Positions 25,178-33,068 of a DNA stretch of 64,000 nucleotides are shown one piece after another (the stretch's first letter is position 1; each line of letters begins with the position of its first letter). Source of the DNA: Rhizobium sp. 007 (GTDB taxonomy: Bacteria > Pseudomonadota > Alphaproteobacteria > Rhizobiales > Rhizobiaceae); the NCBI RefSeq assembly GCF_015353075.1, contig NZ_CP064188.1, forward strand, positions 434,001-498,000, written 5' to 3'. The notes beneath the pieces are model-generated. The model saw only the letters and a list, made by a program, of their open reading frames with translations, did not search any database and was not told where the DNA came from. The position numbers were made by a program, and so were the translations under genes.

Positions 25178-25782
25178 TCATGACGGCAACGGCTCGCCGG
25201 TTTGCTCCCGGACCATGTATTCGGCGTACAGGTAAGCTAGTCCCCGCCTGTGGCCGAGCTGCTTTTTGTAGGCGCCGTGGGCGATCGCACGACGCAAGGC
25301 GCTCGTGAGGTCGGCCGGTGACGGGAATCTCATAACGTCCGTGTCGACGCATCCCGGGATCGTTCGGTGACCTCTGGATCGCTGAACGTCGCGTACGAGA
25401 AGTAGCTGCGCTGCTCAGGATGCAGGCCGCTGACCGGAGGCTGCCCCGGACCGGCACCGTGGAAGATTTCGCTTACCTCGACGCCGTGGCCGATGAGTTG
25501 GCCGCGGGCCGCCTCGAACGCGCGAGACGACGAGATCGAGACCGCTTGCCGAGCCGGGCGCAGCCGATATTAGCCCCGTGCCGAAGTGGATCGAGGACGG
25601 CGAGCCTTGAGGTGTAAACTGCACGATCCGAAAGTTGTCATCAACAACAAAGTCGGCGTCGAGCCTCCAGCCGAGGCTGCCGTAGAAATCCTTTGCGCGC
25701 TCGACGTCGAAACGGCAGTGATGACGACCTCGAGCTTCAGATCGACCTTTTGCGGTCTCTCGCTGTTGGATACGAGTGTCAT
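25178..25782 (-). pseudogene. VOC (glyoxalase/bleomycin-resistance) family protein, degraded by several frameshifts
   Basis: Pieces of one VOC protein lie in order on the minus strand in different frames. The start is MTLVSNSERPQKVDLKLEVV (25782 on). A shifted frame gives VERAKDFYGSLGWRLDADF and FRIVQFTPQGSPSSIHFGTG. A third piece gives FEAARGQLIGHGVEVSEIFH and RSYFSYATFSDPE. After a deletion, a C-terminal piece gives DLTSALRRAIAHGAYKKQLG ending MVREQTGEPLPS. At least three indels break the frame, so this is a decayed gene and not a single sequencing error. The intact family has about 200 residues with this extended tail. Confidence 0.85.
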
Positions 25783-25928
25783 GGTATTTTTCGTTTTGTT
25801 TGAAAAAGGGCGGCGTCTCGCACGCGCCCTTTGTAGATCATCAGATTGACGAACGCAGCGATCTCAATCGTGTCGTGGGTTCCTGGGCGAAAGCCCGACC
25901 CTCGCGTGCGAAGCTTCCTGCCGGCGGC

Positions 25929-26168
25929 TCAGGATTTTGCTGCCGCGCCACGGATGCCGCGATACCGTACGGTCGGAAGGCCACCCCAGCCCCAATTGTC
26001 GAGATCGACCTCCTCAATCACAACGTAGGTCGACTCAAGGGGTTTGTTCAGCACGTTGAGCAGCACCTCACTGACGCCCTTGATAATGGCGGCCTTTTCC
26101 TCGGCGGTGACCGAATTGCGGTCAGGAATGGTCCCCTCGCGGGTAACCTGTACGGTGACGATAGGCAT
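25929..26168 (-). CDS. 4-oxalocrotonate tautomerase family protein
   Basis: 79 aa beginning MPIVTVQVTREG, with the catalytic Pro1 after Met removal and GGGAGATC before the ATG. The motif EEKAAIIKGVSEVLLNVLNK is typical of the family. It catalyses keto-enol isomerisation of small 2-oxo acids. The C-terminus (GGLPTVRYRGIRG) is a little longer than the 62-aa classical enzyme. It lies 21 bp after the SDR gene and is probably cotranscribed with it. Confidence 0.88.
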   Translation of the reverse strand: MPIVTVQVTREGTIPDRNSVTAEEKAAIIKGVSEVLLNVLNKPLESTYVVIEEVDLDNWGWGGLPTVRYRGIRGAAAKS

Positions 26169-26189
26169 TGTGATCTCCCTTCGAGAAGT

Positions 26190-26903
26190 TCACCAGCGGC
26201 CGGCGTTCTGGCCGCCGTCGACGTGGAGGATTTCGCCGGTCACGAAACCAGCGGTTTCGAGATAAAGGACGGCATCGATGATGTCGCGGATTTCACCCAT
26301 TCGGCCAACTGGATGCAATTCGGCGAGCGCCGAGTGCCTCTCCACCGGATGCATGGGCGTCTTGATCACGCCTGGAGACACCGCGTTGACGCGAACGCCG
26401 CTCTTCGAGAACTCCATCGCCAGAGACCGGGTCACGGCGTTCAGGCCGCCCTTGGTCAAGGAGGCGAGCGCCGAGGGCATCCCGACCATTGGCTGATCGG
26501 CAAGGCTCGTGGTGATGCTGACGATATGGCCCGAACCCTGCTTCAGCATCCAGGCGCCTGCGCGCTGGGTAATGTGAAAGAAGCCGGCCACATTGACACC
26601 GAGGTTGTGGTCATAGTCTTCGTGGGTCATTTCGATGAAGGGCTTGGCGAGGAAGACGCCGGCATTGTTTACCAGGGAATCGATGCGGCCAAAGCGCTCA
26701 ATCCCTTCGCGCACGATCCGTTCGGCAGTCGCCGGCTGACTGATGTCGCCGGGCACGGCGTGAACATCCGGGTCCGTGCTGGGCTTGATCGAGCGGGACG
26801 TGGCGATGACACGGAAGTTCCGGTCGCGGTAGGCGCGAACCAATTCAGCGCCAATCCCTTGTGATGCCCCGGTGATGATGACGACTTTTCGTTCAGTACT
26901 CAT
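26190..26903 (-). CDS. Short-chain dehydrogenase/reductase with altered active site
   Basis: 237 aa from the ATG at 26903 (MSTERKVVIITGASQGIGAE). The NAD(P) motif TGASQGIG and the NNAG motif are present. In the active-site region, which reads GMPSALASLTKGG, the Lys is kept, but the residue four positions before it is Ala and not the catalytic Tyr. Related SDRs with PSALASLTKGG are known to me as a recognisable subgroup, so this may be a functional variant or a non-catalytic protein. It forms an operon with the tautomerase and is next to a LysR regulator that probably controls both. Confidence 0.85.
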   Translation of the reverse strand: MSTERKVVIITGASQGIGAELVRAYRDRNFRVIATSRSIKPSTDPDVHAVPGDISQPATAERIVREGIERFGRIDSLVNNAGVFLAKPFIEMTHEDYDHNLGVNVAGFFHITQRAGAWMLKQGSGHIVSITTSLADQPMVGMPSALASLTKGGLNAVTRSLAMEFSKSGVRVNAVSPGVIKTPMHPVERHSALAELHPVGRMGEIRDIIDAVLYLETAGFVTGEILHVDGGQNAGRW

Positions 26904-27046
26904 GGACGTGGATCCTTTTTCAATTGCAGCGGGCGCTTCATCGCGCCGGCCCTTCGCCCTCGACGTTGGTGCAATTGATTTAGATCCATCCGCGCTCCGA
27001 GAGAATTGCCGGCGTTTGCGTGACACTCCTCCGGAAATCGGCATAA

Positions 27047-27979
27047 TCAGCCGAGCGTACTTGCCTGCGATGCCAAGCGTGCAAATTCCGAGCGCAGTCG
27101 CGGCGTGGCGAAATCGACAAAGGCGCGGACCTTCGGGACGGGCATGCGGCCCTGTGGTGCGAGAAGATGAACCGGCAGCGGCGGGTGCTCGGCATCTGCG
27201 AGCACGATCGTCAGCCGGCCGTCCCTCACATAGTCTGCAACATGATACGAATAGAGCCTGGTCAAACCGCGCCCGGCAGCGGCCGAAGCGACTGCAGCCC
27301 GCACGCTGTTGACGATGCACCTCGGCGTGAACTGGACTGTCCGGGGAATGGATGAGCCCTGTGCCGGCGTGAAGCTCCACGAGTCGAGACCGAAATTGGT
27401 AAAGGCGACGATTTGGTGCTTCGTGAGATCTGCGGGTTCTTCGACGCGGGGATGAGTGGCTAGATAGCGAGGGGATGCAACGACTACGCGCCGCACATCG
27501 CCGCCGAGCCGGGTGGAGATATGTGATGAATCGGCGAGATGGCCGATGCGCAAGGCAATGTCGACACCTTCGTCCACCAGATTGACGAACCGATCCAGCA
27601 GCAGAAGCCGAACCGAAACGGCCGGGTGCAGGTCAAGGAAATCGTCCAGAATGGGATGCACGACTTCTTCCCCGAGGATTGGCGGCGCCGAAATCGTCAG
27701 CATCCCACGAGGGGCGGAACGCTCACCGCCGGCGAGCATGTCAGCCTCCTCGAGATCGACGAGGACCCGTCGGCAGGCTGCTGCGTAACGCTGACCCGCC
27801 TCGCTCAGTTTGAGGGTGCGGGTCGTTCGATGCAGCAGTTCAACGCCGACATGTGCTTCCAGGAAGCTCAGCGCCCGGCTGACCGCAGTCGGTGATCGCT
27901 TCAGCCGCCGGGCGGCACCTGCCAGACTGCCTTCGTCGATCGCGGTGACGAACACTTTCATTGCATCGATACGGTCCAT
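27047..27979 (-). CDS. LysR family transcriptional regulator
   Basis: 310 aa, start ATG 27979 (MDRIDAMKVFVTAIDEG). The HTH is SLAGAARRLKRSPTAVSRAL (residues about 18-37), followed by RTLKLSEAGQRYAA and a substrate-binding domain of the DsdC/transport-regulator type (RGMLTISAPPILGEEVVHP). It is on the same strand as, and upstream of, the SDR and tautomerase genes, with 143 bp between. It probably regulates that pair. The effector is unknown. Confidence 0.88.
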   Translation of the reverse strand: MDRIDAMKVFVTAIDEGSLAGAARRLKRSPTAVSRALSFLEAHVGVELLHRTTRTLKLSEAGQRYAAACRRVLVDLEEADMLAGGERSAPRGMLTISAPPILGEEVVHPILDDFLDLHPAVSVRLLLLDRFVNLVDEGVDIALRIGHLADSSHISTRLGGDVRRVVVASPRYLATHPRVEEPADLTKHQIVAFTNFGLDSWSFTPAQGSSIPRTVQFTPRCIVNSVRAAVASAAAGRGLTRLYSYHVADYVRDGRLTIVLADAEHPPLPVHLLAPQGRMPVPKVRAFVDFATPRLRSEFARLASQASTLG

Positions 27980-28346
27980 ATTATTCTGCCGATCTTCGGG
28001 ATAGTGAAGGCCAACTCAGAAAGTGTTCACCTAAAATTAGCAGGAAGTAAACATGCGACGGACCTAAACAAGCATCCTCCGCCGGCTTCATCGAAGCGCA
28101 CACAGCTAGTCTACGATGAAGTGACCAGACTCAAGATTCAAGCTGCCTTGCTATTGCCGGTGTTTTCCTGGGGGTTCGCTGCCTGTCTGCAATCGGAAGA
28201 CTCTGATGATTTGGTGTTGGTCGTGCTGTTTGTGGTATTCGGATCAACCACAGGGGAGTTACAGGCAGCCGTCTCGACGGCTTTGTGAAAGGCATTAAGT
28301 GCCAGCCAGACCGCGCTGTCTGCGCCGTCAGGTGGCGCGGCTGCTC
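27980..28346. other. Intergenic stretch without a recognised gene
   Basis: About 370 bp. The longest frame (28004-28288, GTG start) has no plausible ribosome-binding site and a composition unlike a protein. It ends at the stress promoter of the CsbD gene. Confidence 0.5.
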
Positions 28347-28371
28347 GGAACAAAACATGCCAAGGGCCGTT
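28347..28371 (+). promoter_or_regulatory. EcfG/RpoE2-type general-stress promoter of the CsbD gene
   Basis: GGAAC (28347-28351), a 16-nt spacer and CGTT (28368-28371) match the alphaproteobacterial general-stress sigma factor consensus. It lies 30 bp before the CsbD start. Confidence 0.75.
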
Positions 28372-28400
28372 TCCTCGACACAACAAAAGGAGGAAGCACT

Positions 28401-28607
28401 ATGGATTGGAATCGCGTCGAGGGTAATTGGAAACAGATGAAGGGCAAGATCAAGGAACAATGGGGCAAGCTCACAGACGACGACCTTGATCAGATTGCCG
28501 GCCAGCGCGAGCAGTTGGAGGGAAAGATCCAGGAGCGCTACGGCATTGCCCGCGACCGCGTCCATCAAGACGTCGATGATTGGTATGAAAACCAGACGTG
28601 GCACTAA
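28401..28607 (+). CDS. CsbD family stress protein
   Basis: 68 aa beginning MDWNRVEGNWKQMKGKIKEQ, with AAAGGAGGAAGC before the ATG. This is the CsbD core with WGKLTDDDLDQIAG and a charged helical body. CsbD-like proteins are abundant in stationary phase and general stress; their molecular role is not settled. The GGAAC-N16-CGTT promoter directly upstream and a terminator downstream make it a single-gene unit of the general stress response. Confidence 0.93.
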   Translation: MDWNRVEGNWKQMKGKIKEQWGKLTDDDLDQIAGQREQLEGKIQERYGIARDRVHQDVDDWYENQTWH

Positions 28608-28646
28608 GAAAGAAAAACCCGGCTAGACGCTGGGTCAGACTGCAGA

Positions 28647-28673
28647 CAAACCCCTGGCTGTGCCGGGGGTTTG
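28647..28673 (+). terminator. Terminator-like hairpin after the CsbD gene
   Basis: CAAACCCC (28647-28654) pairs with GGGGTTTG (28666-28673) around a GC-rich loop, 40 bp after the stop. The 3' arm itself supplies the U-stretch, so it can act in both directions. Confidence 0.65.
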
Positions 28674-29135
28674 TGTTCACAGGGACATGGTGAAGAAACC
28701 TCCCGACTAGACGGTCGAGATGGCGCCGTTCGATGAGCTGATGCCGAACGATCACTGCTCATCTGCTCAGCAGTTGGGGCAAGGCGAGATATAACTGACG
28801 AAAGGAGACGTTCGAACGCTCCTTCGCCGATGCCAGGGGGCCTCATGGGCACCGCGGTAAGTCGCATCCGGGTCCGATGCCAGAGCTCATGGTCGCAACC
28901 GCCCAGAACATCAAGAAGATCAAGAACGGCAATCGCCAAAGCCCCCACGCAAGCCGCGCACCTCGCGGCGCAGGAGCTTACGTCCATGCCCGAAGCCGGG
29001 AGCTACGCGCTTTTCGATCCTGCACACCAACAGAGCAGCTCGCCAATCACACTTTGTGGTTCCGTCGCAGACTTTGGGCGGCCAGGTGCCCTAGCAGGCG
29101 AATGCCTCCCTCACATCTACGATGTAGTCGCCTGA
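28674..29135. other. Non-coding stretch without a recognised gene
   Basis: About 460 bp between the CsbD and exported-protein genes. It contains an inverted repeat AAGGAG-A-CGTTCGAACG-CTCCTT (28802-28824). Frames in it are short or low-complexity, and no domain is recognisable; probably remnant DNA. Confidence 0.45.
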
Positions 29136-29465
29136 TTAATCGCACTTGTCTTGCTGAGCCTTCGCAGCAGCGGTTTTATCGCCATGCTGCTGTGCCACCA
29201 CGTCCTGTTCAGACGTCGCAAGATTGGGGTTCGTAGCCAACGGCAGTGTTCCACCCTCTTTCTGAGGTGCATTGGCGCCAGCCTCGTTCTTTTGCGCTTG
29301 CGTGGTTTCACTGCCTTCCATCGGAGCACGAGTACCATCTTTGGCGATGCCGCTACGACCCTCCGTCGTTGTGGACCCGGTTATGTCCACGCAGTCGGCA
29401 AAGCTCGGTTGGGATGTCAAAGCTGCCATGCCAACGGCAATCAGAGCCAACGAAGTGAGTTTCAT
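29136..29465 (-). CDS. Small exported protein of unknown function
   Basis: 109 aa, ATG 29465 with AGGAGGAAGCGTC upstream. It has a signal peptide (MKLTSLALIAVGMAALTSQP, cleavage near SFADCVD) and a Gln/Ala/Thr/Glu-rich, probably disordered mature part (GSETTQAQKNEAGANAPQKE) that ends AKAQQDKCD. Only two Cys remain in the mature protein, near its ends, so a long disulfide is possible. I recognise no domain. The EcfG-type promoter at 29500-29524 indicates general-stress expression. Confidence 0.75.
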   Translation of the reverse strand: MKLTSLALIAVGMAALTSQPSFADCVDITGSTTTEGRSGIAKDGTRAPMEGSETTQAQKNEAGANAPQKEGGTLPLATNPNLATSEQDVVAQQHGDKTAAAKAQQDKCD

Positions 29466-29499
29466 GACGCTTCCTCCTATTGTTGTTTTGATTCATCCT

Positions 29500-29524
29500 A
29501 ACGAGGCAGCACACTCGAGGTTCC
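29500..29524 (-). promoter_or_regulatory. EcfG/RpoE2-type promoter of the exported protein gene
   Basis: On the minus strand GGAAC (29524-29520), a 16-nt spacer and CGTT (29503-29500), 34 bp before the ATG at 29465. Same spacing as the CsbD promoter. Confidence 0.75.
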
Positions 29525-30058
29525 CACGGCATTTTCCCTGACTGACGGGAGATCGGGCGCCAAGGCTTGAAAAGTCCTGATCATAGCGCGTGCCGTCCGG
29601 AATAATGGCGATCAGCAGGTGGTGCGAAGGACCGGCGGCGGCTGACCGCGACGTCGGATATTCCCAATCTTCGACTTCACGGCTCCAACCCGGCAAGCGG
29701 TGAATGCTGGCGCGCATCGGCTTGGCGAGGAATGCCACTTTCGTCGATGATATCCAGCCAAAAGGAGCGGCTACCTGGGAGGAGTCGTCATGGGCTCGCC
29801 TCCAAAGAAGGAAGAGGCGAGCCCTTGGCCGCACGTGCTGCAGGAGATGTTGCCTTCCAGTCTGCAGCATTTTAACGCGGTCGGTGGCTTCAACTACCAG
29901 AGCGATAAAAAAGTTCCTCTACCTGCATGTGCAATGGAGGGAGCGCCACGTCCAAACAACCGAACAATGCGGCAAAATTGCCGATGACGCTGGCCATCGA
30001 CCCTTCCTCGAGGGGCTTACCCTGATCTGCCGGTATCATTGCGACAAACCTCGCCGCG
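29525..30058. other. Non-coding stretch with stem-loop copy 2
   Basis: About 530 bp with no convincing gene. It contains GGGCTCGCCTC (29792-29802) and GAGGCGAGCCC (29814-29824), a perfect 11-bp stem with an 11-nt loop, the second copy of the hairpin described at 23786. Frames here have no recognisable domain. Confidence 0.5.
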
Positions 30059-30268
30059 TCAATTCACGACCTGCACGTCTTCCTTCCGAAGGTCGTCGAT
30101 GGCATCTATCGCTTCCTCGGCGGACCAGCCTGCACGGAGTGCTGCGGCAACCAGGCGCACTTCGGCCTCCTGCTGAAGTTTCAGATAAAGCCCTTCGAGC
30201 GCCTCTCTTGCTGTGACGACATGTTCATCGTGGAGCGGAATGGCTGGAATTCTATCTAGCTGAGGCAT
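30059..30268 (-). CDS. Small hypothetical protein (69 aa)
   Basis: 69 aa from the ATG at 30268 (MPQLDRIPAIPLHDEHVVTA); GGGGAG lies 6 nt upstream, which decides for this start over the ATG two codons earlier. It is soluble and helical (EALEGLYLKLQQEAEVRLVA, GWSAEEAIDAIDDLRKED). I do not recognise a family, but the C-terminal helix pattern resembles small UBA-like or regulator-associated helices. It overlaps the end of the upstream 53-aa gene by 17 bp. Confidence 0.6.
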   Translation of the reverse strand: MPQLDRIPAIPLHDEHVVTAREALEGLYLKLQQEAEVRLVAAALRAGWSAEEAIDAIDDLRKEDVQVVN

Positions 30269-30413
30269 TTTCATCTCCCCTGTTAAAGATGGTTTTTTCT
30301 CGGGGTGTTGCCATTCGAGCTGCGCGAAGGCGTTTGCTCTTCGCGACACGAAGGCGACGTTCTTCGTCGAGGATATTCTTCGCGGTCTGCGTCGTGCGCT
30401 TCGCACGGTCCAT
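30252..30413 (-). CDS. Small basic hypothetical protein (53 aa)
   Basis: 53 aa beginning MDRAKRTTQTAKNILDEERR and very rich in Arg and Lys (KSKRLRAARMATPREKT). Rhizobial genomes contain similar short basic helical proteins of unknown function; this resemblance is from memory. It overlaps the following 69-aa gene, so the two would be coupled. The ribosome-binding site is weak (AAGAACGC). Confidence 0.45.
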   Translation of the reverse strand: MDRAKRTTQTAKNILDEERRLRVAKSKRLRAARMATPREKTIFNRGDENASAR

Positions 30414-30691
30414 GCGTTCTTGCTGGAGCACTTGCCATCCTCTCGATGTTGATGCGCCCGGACTCCAGCTAGAGTTTGCGCTAGATGCGTCAACCCCGAG
30501 TGTCAGCGCCGGAACTACCAAGTGCGGATCTGGGGGTATGCAGCTGCCCAACTTTTCAGGCCCCAATCAACAACCGACAGTGAGCCGCATTGCAGCTCGT
30601 CCCCGGGCCGTGAACATTGACCGCCTGCGAAAAAGGAACACTGCCGACATATTCATGCGTACCCGCCAGAGGACCGACGTCGATGCGCAGA

Positions 30692-30716
30692 GGAACCGCT
30701 ACGCTTCCCGGCCGTT
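30692..30716 (+). promoter_or_regulatory. EcfG/RpoE2-type promoter of the iron permease gene
   Basis: GGAAC (30692-30696), a 16-nt spacer and CGTT (30713-30716), 30 bp before the ATG at 30746. Confidence 0.7.
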
Positions 30717-30745
30717 AATGGGAACGATCAGCGCGGAGGTAGCAA

Positions 30746-31132
30746 ATGGCGTCCAGGTTTTTTTCCAAGTTCGCAGCAGGAGTGGCCGACCTTTCCGGCC
30801 GACCGGGGACCTTCATTCTTGCGGTATCTTTGGTTCTGATTTGGGCGATATCCGGCCCGTTCTTCAACTTCTCGGAGTCGTGGCAGCTCGTCATCAACAC
30901 ATCCACCACCATAATCACTTTCCTGATGGTCTTCGTGCTGCAGAACTCGCAAAATCGCGACGGGAAAGCTCTTCAGGCGAAGCTCGATGAACTGATCTTG
31001 ACATCCCAGGCGCAGAATAAGTTCGTCGGAATTGAAAAACTCGGCGAGAACGAGCTTCGAGCAATGAGCAAGATGCTGGCGGAAAAAGCCGAGTGCGTTG
31101 ATCAAAAGGCGGAGGAGAAGACGGCAGTTTAG
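30746..31132 (+). CDS. Low-affinity iron permease family membrane protein
   Basis: 128 aa with GGAGGTAGCAA before the ATG. Two membrane segments are visible (FILAVSLVLIWAISGPFF and LVINTSTTIITFLMVFVLQN), followed by QNRDGKALQAKLDELILTS, the signature of the bacterial low-affinity iron permease family. Despite the name, transport has not been shown for most short bacterial members. The general-stress promoter directly upstream suggests a membrane-stress role. A broken second copy follows. Confidence 0.85.
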   Translation: MASRFFSKFAAGVADLSGRPGTFILAVSLVLIWAISGPFFNFSESWQLVINTSTTIITFLMVFVLQNSQNRDGKALQAKLDELILTSQAQNKFVGIEKLGENELRAMSKMLAEKAECVDQKAEEKTAV

Positions 31133-31143
31133 CAGGACACTCC

Positions 31144-31465
31144 ATGCGTCGCCTGACCAGCCTGGTGAGGAAAGCGTGCGCACCCCCAGTAGCTCATCAG
31201 CTCGTTGGTCGCCTGTCGGATCACTCCGTATCGTCGGAAGCAAGGCTTGCCCTGATGGCCGTTGCCGCAGTTATCGCAATCTGGGTTATTTTCGGTTTGG
31301 CGACGGGTCCAACCAAGCAATGGCTCCTGGCCACAAATATGCTAGGGAACACTGGCAACCTGTTTCATCCTCGTTCTTCTCCAGCATTCCCAGAACCGCG
31401 ACACGCGGGTGCTTCACACGAAAGTCGATGAACTCATTAGGTCAGTGGCGCGCGAAACCACATGA
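31144..31465 (+). pseudogene. Second low-affinity iron permease gene, frameshifted
   Basis: The first frame gives MRRLTSLVRKACAPPVAHQL and AVAAVIAIWVIFGLATGPTK up to LLATNMLGNTG. Just downstream, another frame continues with FILVLLQHSQNRDTRVLHTK and VDELIRSVARETT then a stop. Together they reproduce the organisation of the intact gene at 30746-31132, so this is a tandem paralogue broken by an indel near 31350-31370. Confidence 0.8.
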
Positions 31466-31580
31466 TTGGTGTGGAACGGCTGGAGAGGGACGAGGACGCC
31501 CCGGTTGTGGGAGGGTGACCCTGGTCGCGGCCCGCGAGGCCAGAACGACGACGGCGGCTGCGAGCAAAGTCCTTCGCAAG

Positions 31581-31814
31581 CTAGAATCTCTCCTGCGTTT
31601 CCTCTTCTGGCAAACCGGGTCCGCATTCCGCCCACCGCAGGCGGCTTTCGACGCCATAGTGCCCCGCCGGTCGAATCCGCTCGGGATGATCGAGAGACCC
31701 GGCGGTCAGTCGTATCAATTCGTCCCCGTCGTATTGCAGAAAGAGCGGCGTCCCGCGGTTAGACCGCCGGAACATTGAACAGGCGTCGGCGTTAAGTCTC
31801 TGCAATAACTTCAA
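31581..31814 (-). pseudogene. GFA (S-(hydroxymethyl)glutathione activating-like) family remnant
   Basis: The frame encodes only the C-terminal half of a GFA-type protein: RGTPLFLQYDGDELIRLTAG then SLDHPERIRPAGHYGVESRL and LPEEETQERF. The zinc motif expected just before GTPLF (CxxCGTPL) reads RSNRGTPL, so both Cys are lost. The N-terminal zinc-binding half is absent upstream. It overlaps the stress promoter at 31770. Probably a gene remnant. Confidence 0.65.
31770..31794 (+). promoter_or_regulatory. EcfG/RpoE2-type promoter of the 25-aa peptide and membrane protein genes
   Basis: GGAAC (31770-31774), a 16-nt spacer and CGTT (31791-31794), 45 bp before the ATG at 31839. Confidence 0.75.
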
Positions 31815-31838
31815 AACCTCAAGATCGGAGGCAACGCC

Positions 31839-31916
31839 ATGGGTCGCGGTATTCTTCTTTGGCTTCTCGGCATTCCACTGCCAATCGTCATTCTCCTTGT
31901 TCTCTTCATGCGATAG
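31839..31916 (+). CDS. 25-aa membrane peptide
   Basis: 25 codons, MGRGILLWLLGIPLPIVILL and a final VLFMR, with GGAGGCAACGCC before the ATG. It is one hydrophobic helix with a Gly-x-Pro-x-Pro kink and a basic C-terminus, so it probably spans the inner membrane. It is preceded by a general-stress promoter and followed 9 bp later by the 302-aa membrane protein gene. It may be a subunit or regulator of that protein. Confidence 0.7.
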   Translation: MGRGILLWLLGIPLPIVILLVLFMR

Positions 31917-31925
31917 GGGGTGTCC

Positions 31926-32834
31926 ATGTCCATGTCCATGACAGGTCCAGACGTCGCGGCCACTCCTGTCGAATCGTCCAAGTCCGCGATGTCGTGGGGA
32001 CCGATCCTCGGTGGTGCTTTTGCCGCCACAGGCGTTACCCTGATCCTTTTGCTTCTCGGATCTGGTGTCGGGCTGACGATGGTGTCACCTTGGGCGGGAC
32101 AGAGCGCTTCGGCAGAGGCCATTGGCGTGACGGCCGCGATTTGGCTGGTGGTCGTGCAGTGGTTGTCGGCAGCGTTAGGGGGCTACCTCACGGGCCGGCT
32201 CCGCACAAGATGGGCAGCTGTTCACACCGACGAGGTCTTCTTCCGGGACACCGCTCATGGTTTAATCAGTTGGGCGGTTGCCACGATTTTCGTGGTGGGT
32301 TTCCTGACGTCATCTTTGACCTCGCTTGCTGGGGCCGGCGCGCAGGCAGTCGGCCAAGCGGCGACCAACGCAAGCCTTGCTGGCGCTGTCGCAGCAGGAT
32401 CATCACAGTCGCCGGCGACCGATGTCTCGGCGTCCTATTTCACCGATGCTTTGCTTCGACCAGACCGAAACCGCGCGCAGGCCACGACCGACCAGGGTGC
32501 AGCCACGGCTGAAGTCTCGAGAATCCTTCTTCAAGGCGCCGCTCAAGGCGGGATCCCAGATGAGGACAAAAACTATCTCGCAACGATCGTGGCATCGCAC
32601 GCAGGTCTTTCGGAGGCCGATGCCAAGACGCGCGTTGACGCCATCTTAAAGCGTGTGGAGGATGCCAAGGTCGCTGCCCAAAGAGCTGCAGATGAGGCAC
32701 GTGAGGCAGCGGCAACGACTGCGATGCTCGGCGCTCTGTCTCTCCTGATAGGCGCTTTCATTGCCTCTGCTGCCGCAGCACTCGGAGGCCGACAGCGAGA
32801 CGAGGAAGAAGACGTAATTCTAAATCGCATGTGA
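31926..32834 (+). CDS. Membrane protein of unknown function (302 aa)
   Basis: 302 aa from the ATG at 31926 (MSMSMTGPDVAATPVESSKS). Three hydrophobic segments lie in the first half (GAFAATGVTLILLLLGSGVG, GVTAAIWLVVVQWLSAALGG, WAVATIFVVGFLTSSLTSL), then a soluble Ala-rich helical region of about 140 residues (ILKRVEDAKVAAQRAADEAR) and a final segment (LGALSLLIGAFIASAAAALG) with an acidic tail. Similar rhizobial proteins are sometimes labelled PhnA-like; I see no zinc motif supporting that. Stress-induced through the promoter at 31770. Confidence 0.8.
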   Translation: MSMSMTGPDVAATPVESSKSAMSWGPILGGAFAATGVTLILLLLGSGVGLTMVSPWAGQSASAEAIGVTAAIWLVVVQWLSAALGGYLTGRLRTRWAAVHTDEVFFRDTAHGLISWAVATIFVVGFLTSSLTSLAGAGAQAVGQAATNASLAGAVAAGSSQSPATDVSASYFTDALLRPDRNRAQATTDQGAATAEVSRILLQGAAQGGIPDEDKNYLATIVASHAGLSEADAKTRVDAILKRVEDAKVAAQRAADEAREAAATTAMLGALSLLIGAFIASAAAALGGRQRDEEEDVILNRM

Positions 32835-32871
32835 AACCGACATCCGCCGCATGTTCTGTAAATGCTCTGCA

Positions 32872-32910
32872 GTCCCGGACCTCCGGCAGCTTGAGGCAGA
32901 AGTCCGGGAC
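32872..32910. terminator. Stem-loop between convergent genes
   Basis: GTCCCGGAC (32872-32880) pairs perfectly with GTCCGGGAC (32902-32910) around a 21-nt loop, 37 bp after the membrane protein gene and upstream of the end of the GatZ/KbaZ-like gene. There is no U-run, so it may limit read-through weakly in either direction. Confidence 0.45.
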
Positions 32911-33068
32911 GAGACCATAGCGTCAGGATCACCGTGGCGCCGGCGACCTCGTCGGCAGGTGTCGTCTCGCTGACGAAGCCCTTGTTTCTCGTTGCGAGCT
33001 TACCGCTTGGGTCTGTCCATCGCAACGTTGCGCTAGGGTGGGGTCGTCGTTGATTGCGATGCGTGTTG

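Noticed and set aside
25178..25333. Separate 51-aa gene beginning MRFPSPADL
   Set aside because: Its sequence is the C-terminal tail of the broken VOC gene, not an independent gene.
28604..28987. 127-aa minus-strand frame after the CsbD gene
   Set aside because: Low-complexity composition and no start signal.
29493..29870. 125-aa minus-strand frame
   Set aside because: It overlaps the stress promoter at 29500-29524 and shows no recognisable domain.
32573..33025. 150-aa minus-strand frame with a short protein-like segment near 32930-33025
   Set aside because: Most of it is antisense to the 302-aa membrane protein gene, and the remaining segment is too short to identify.
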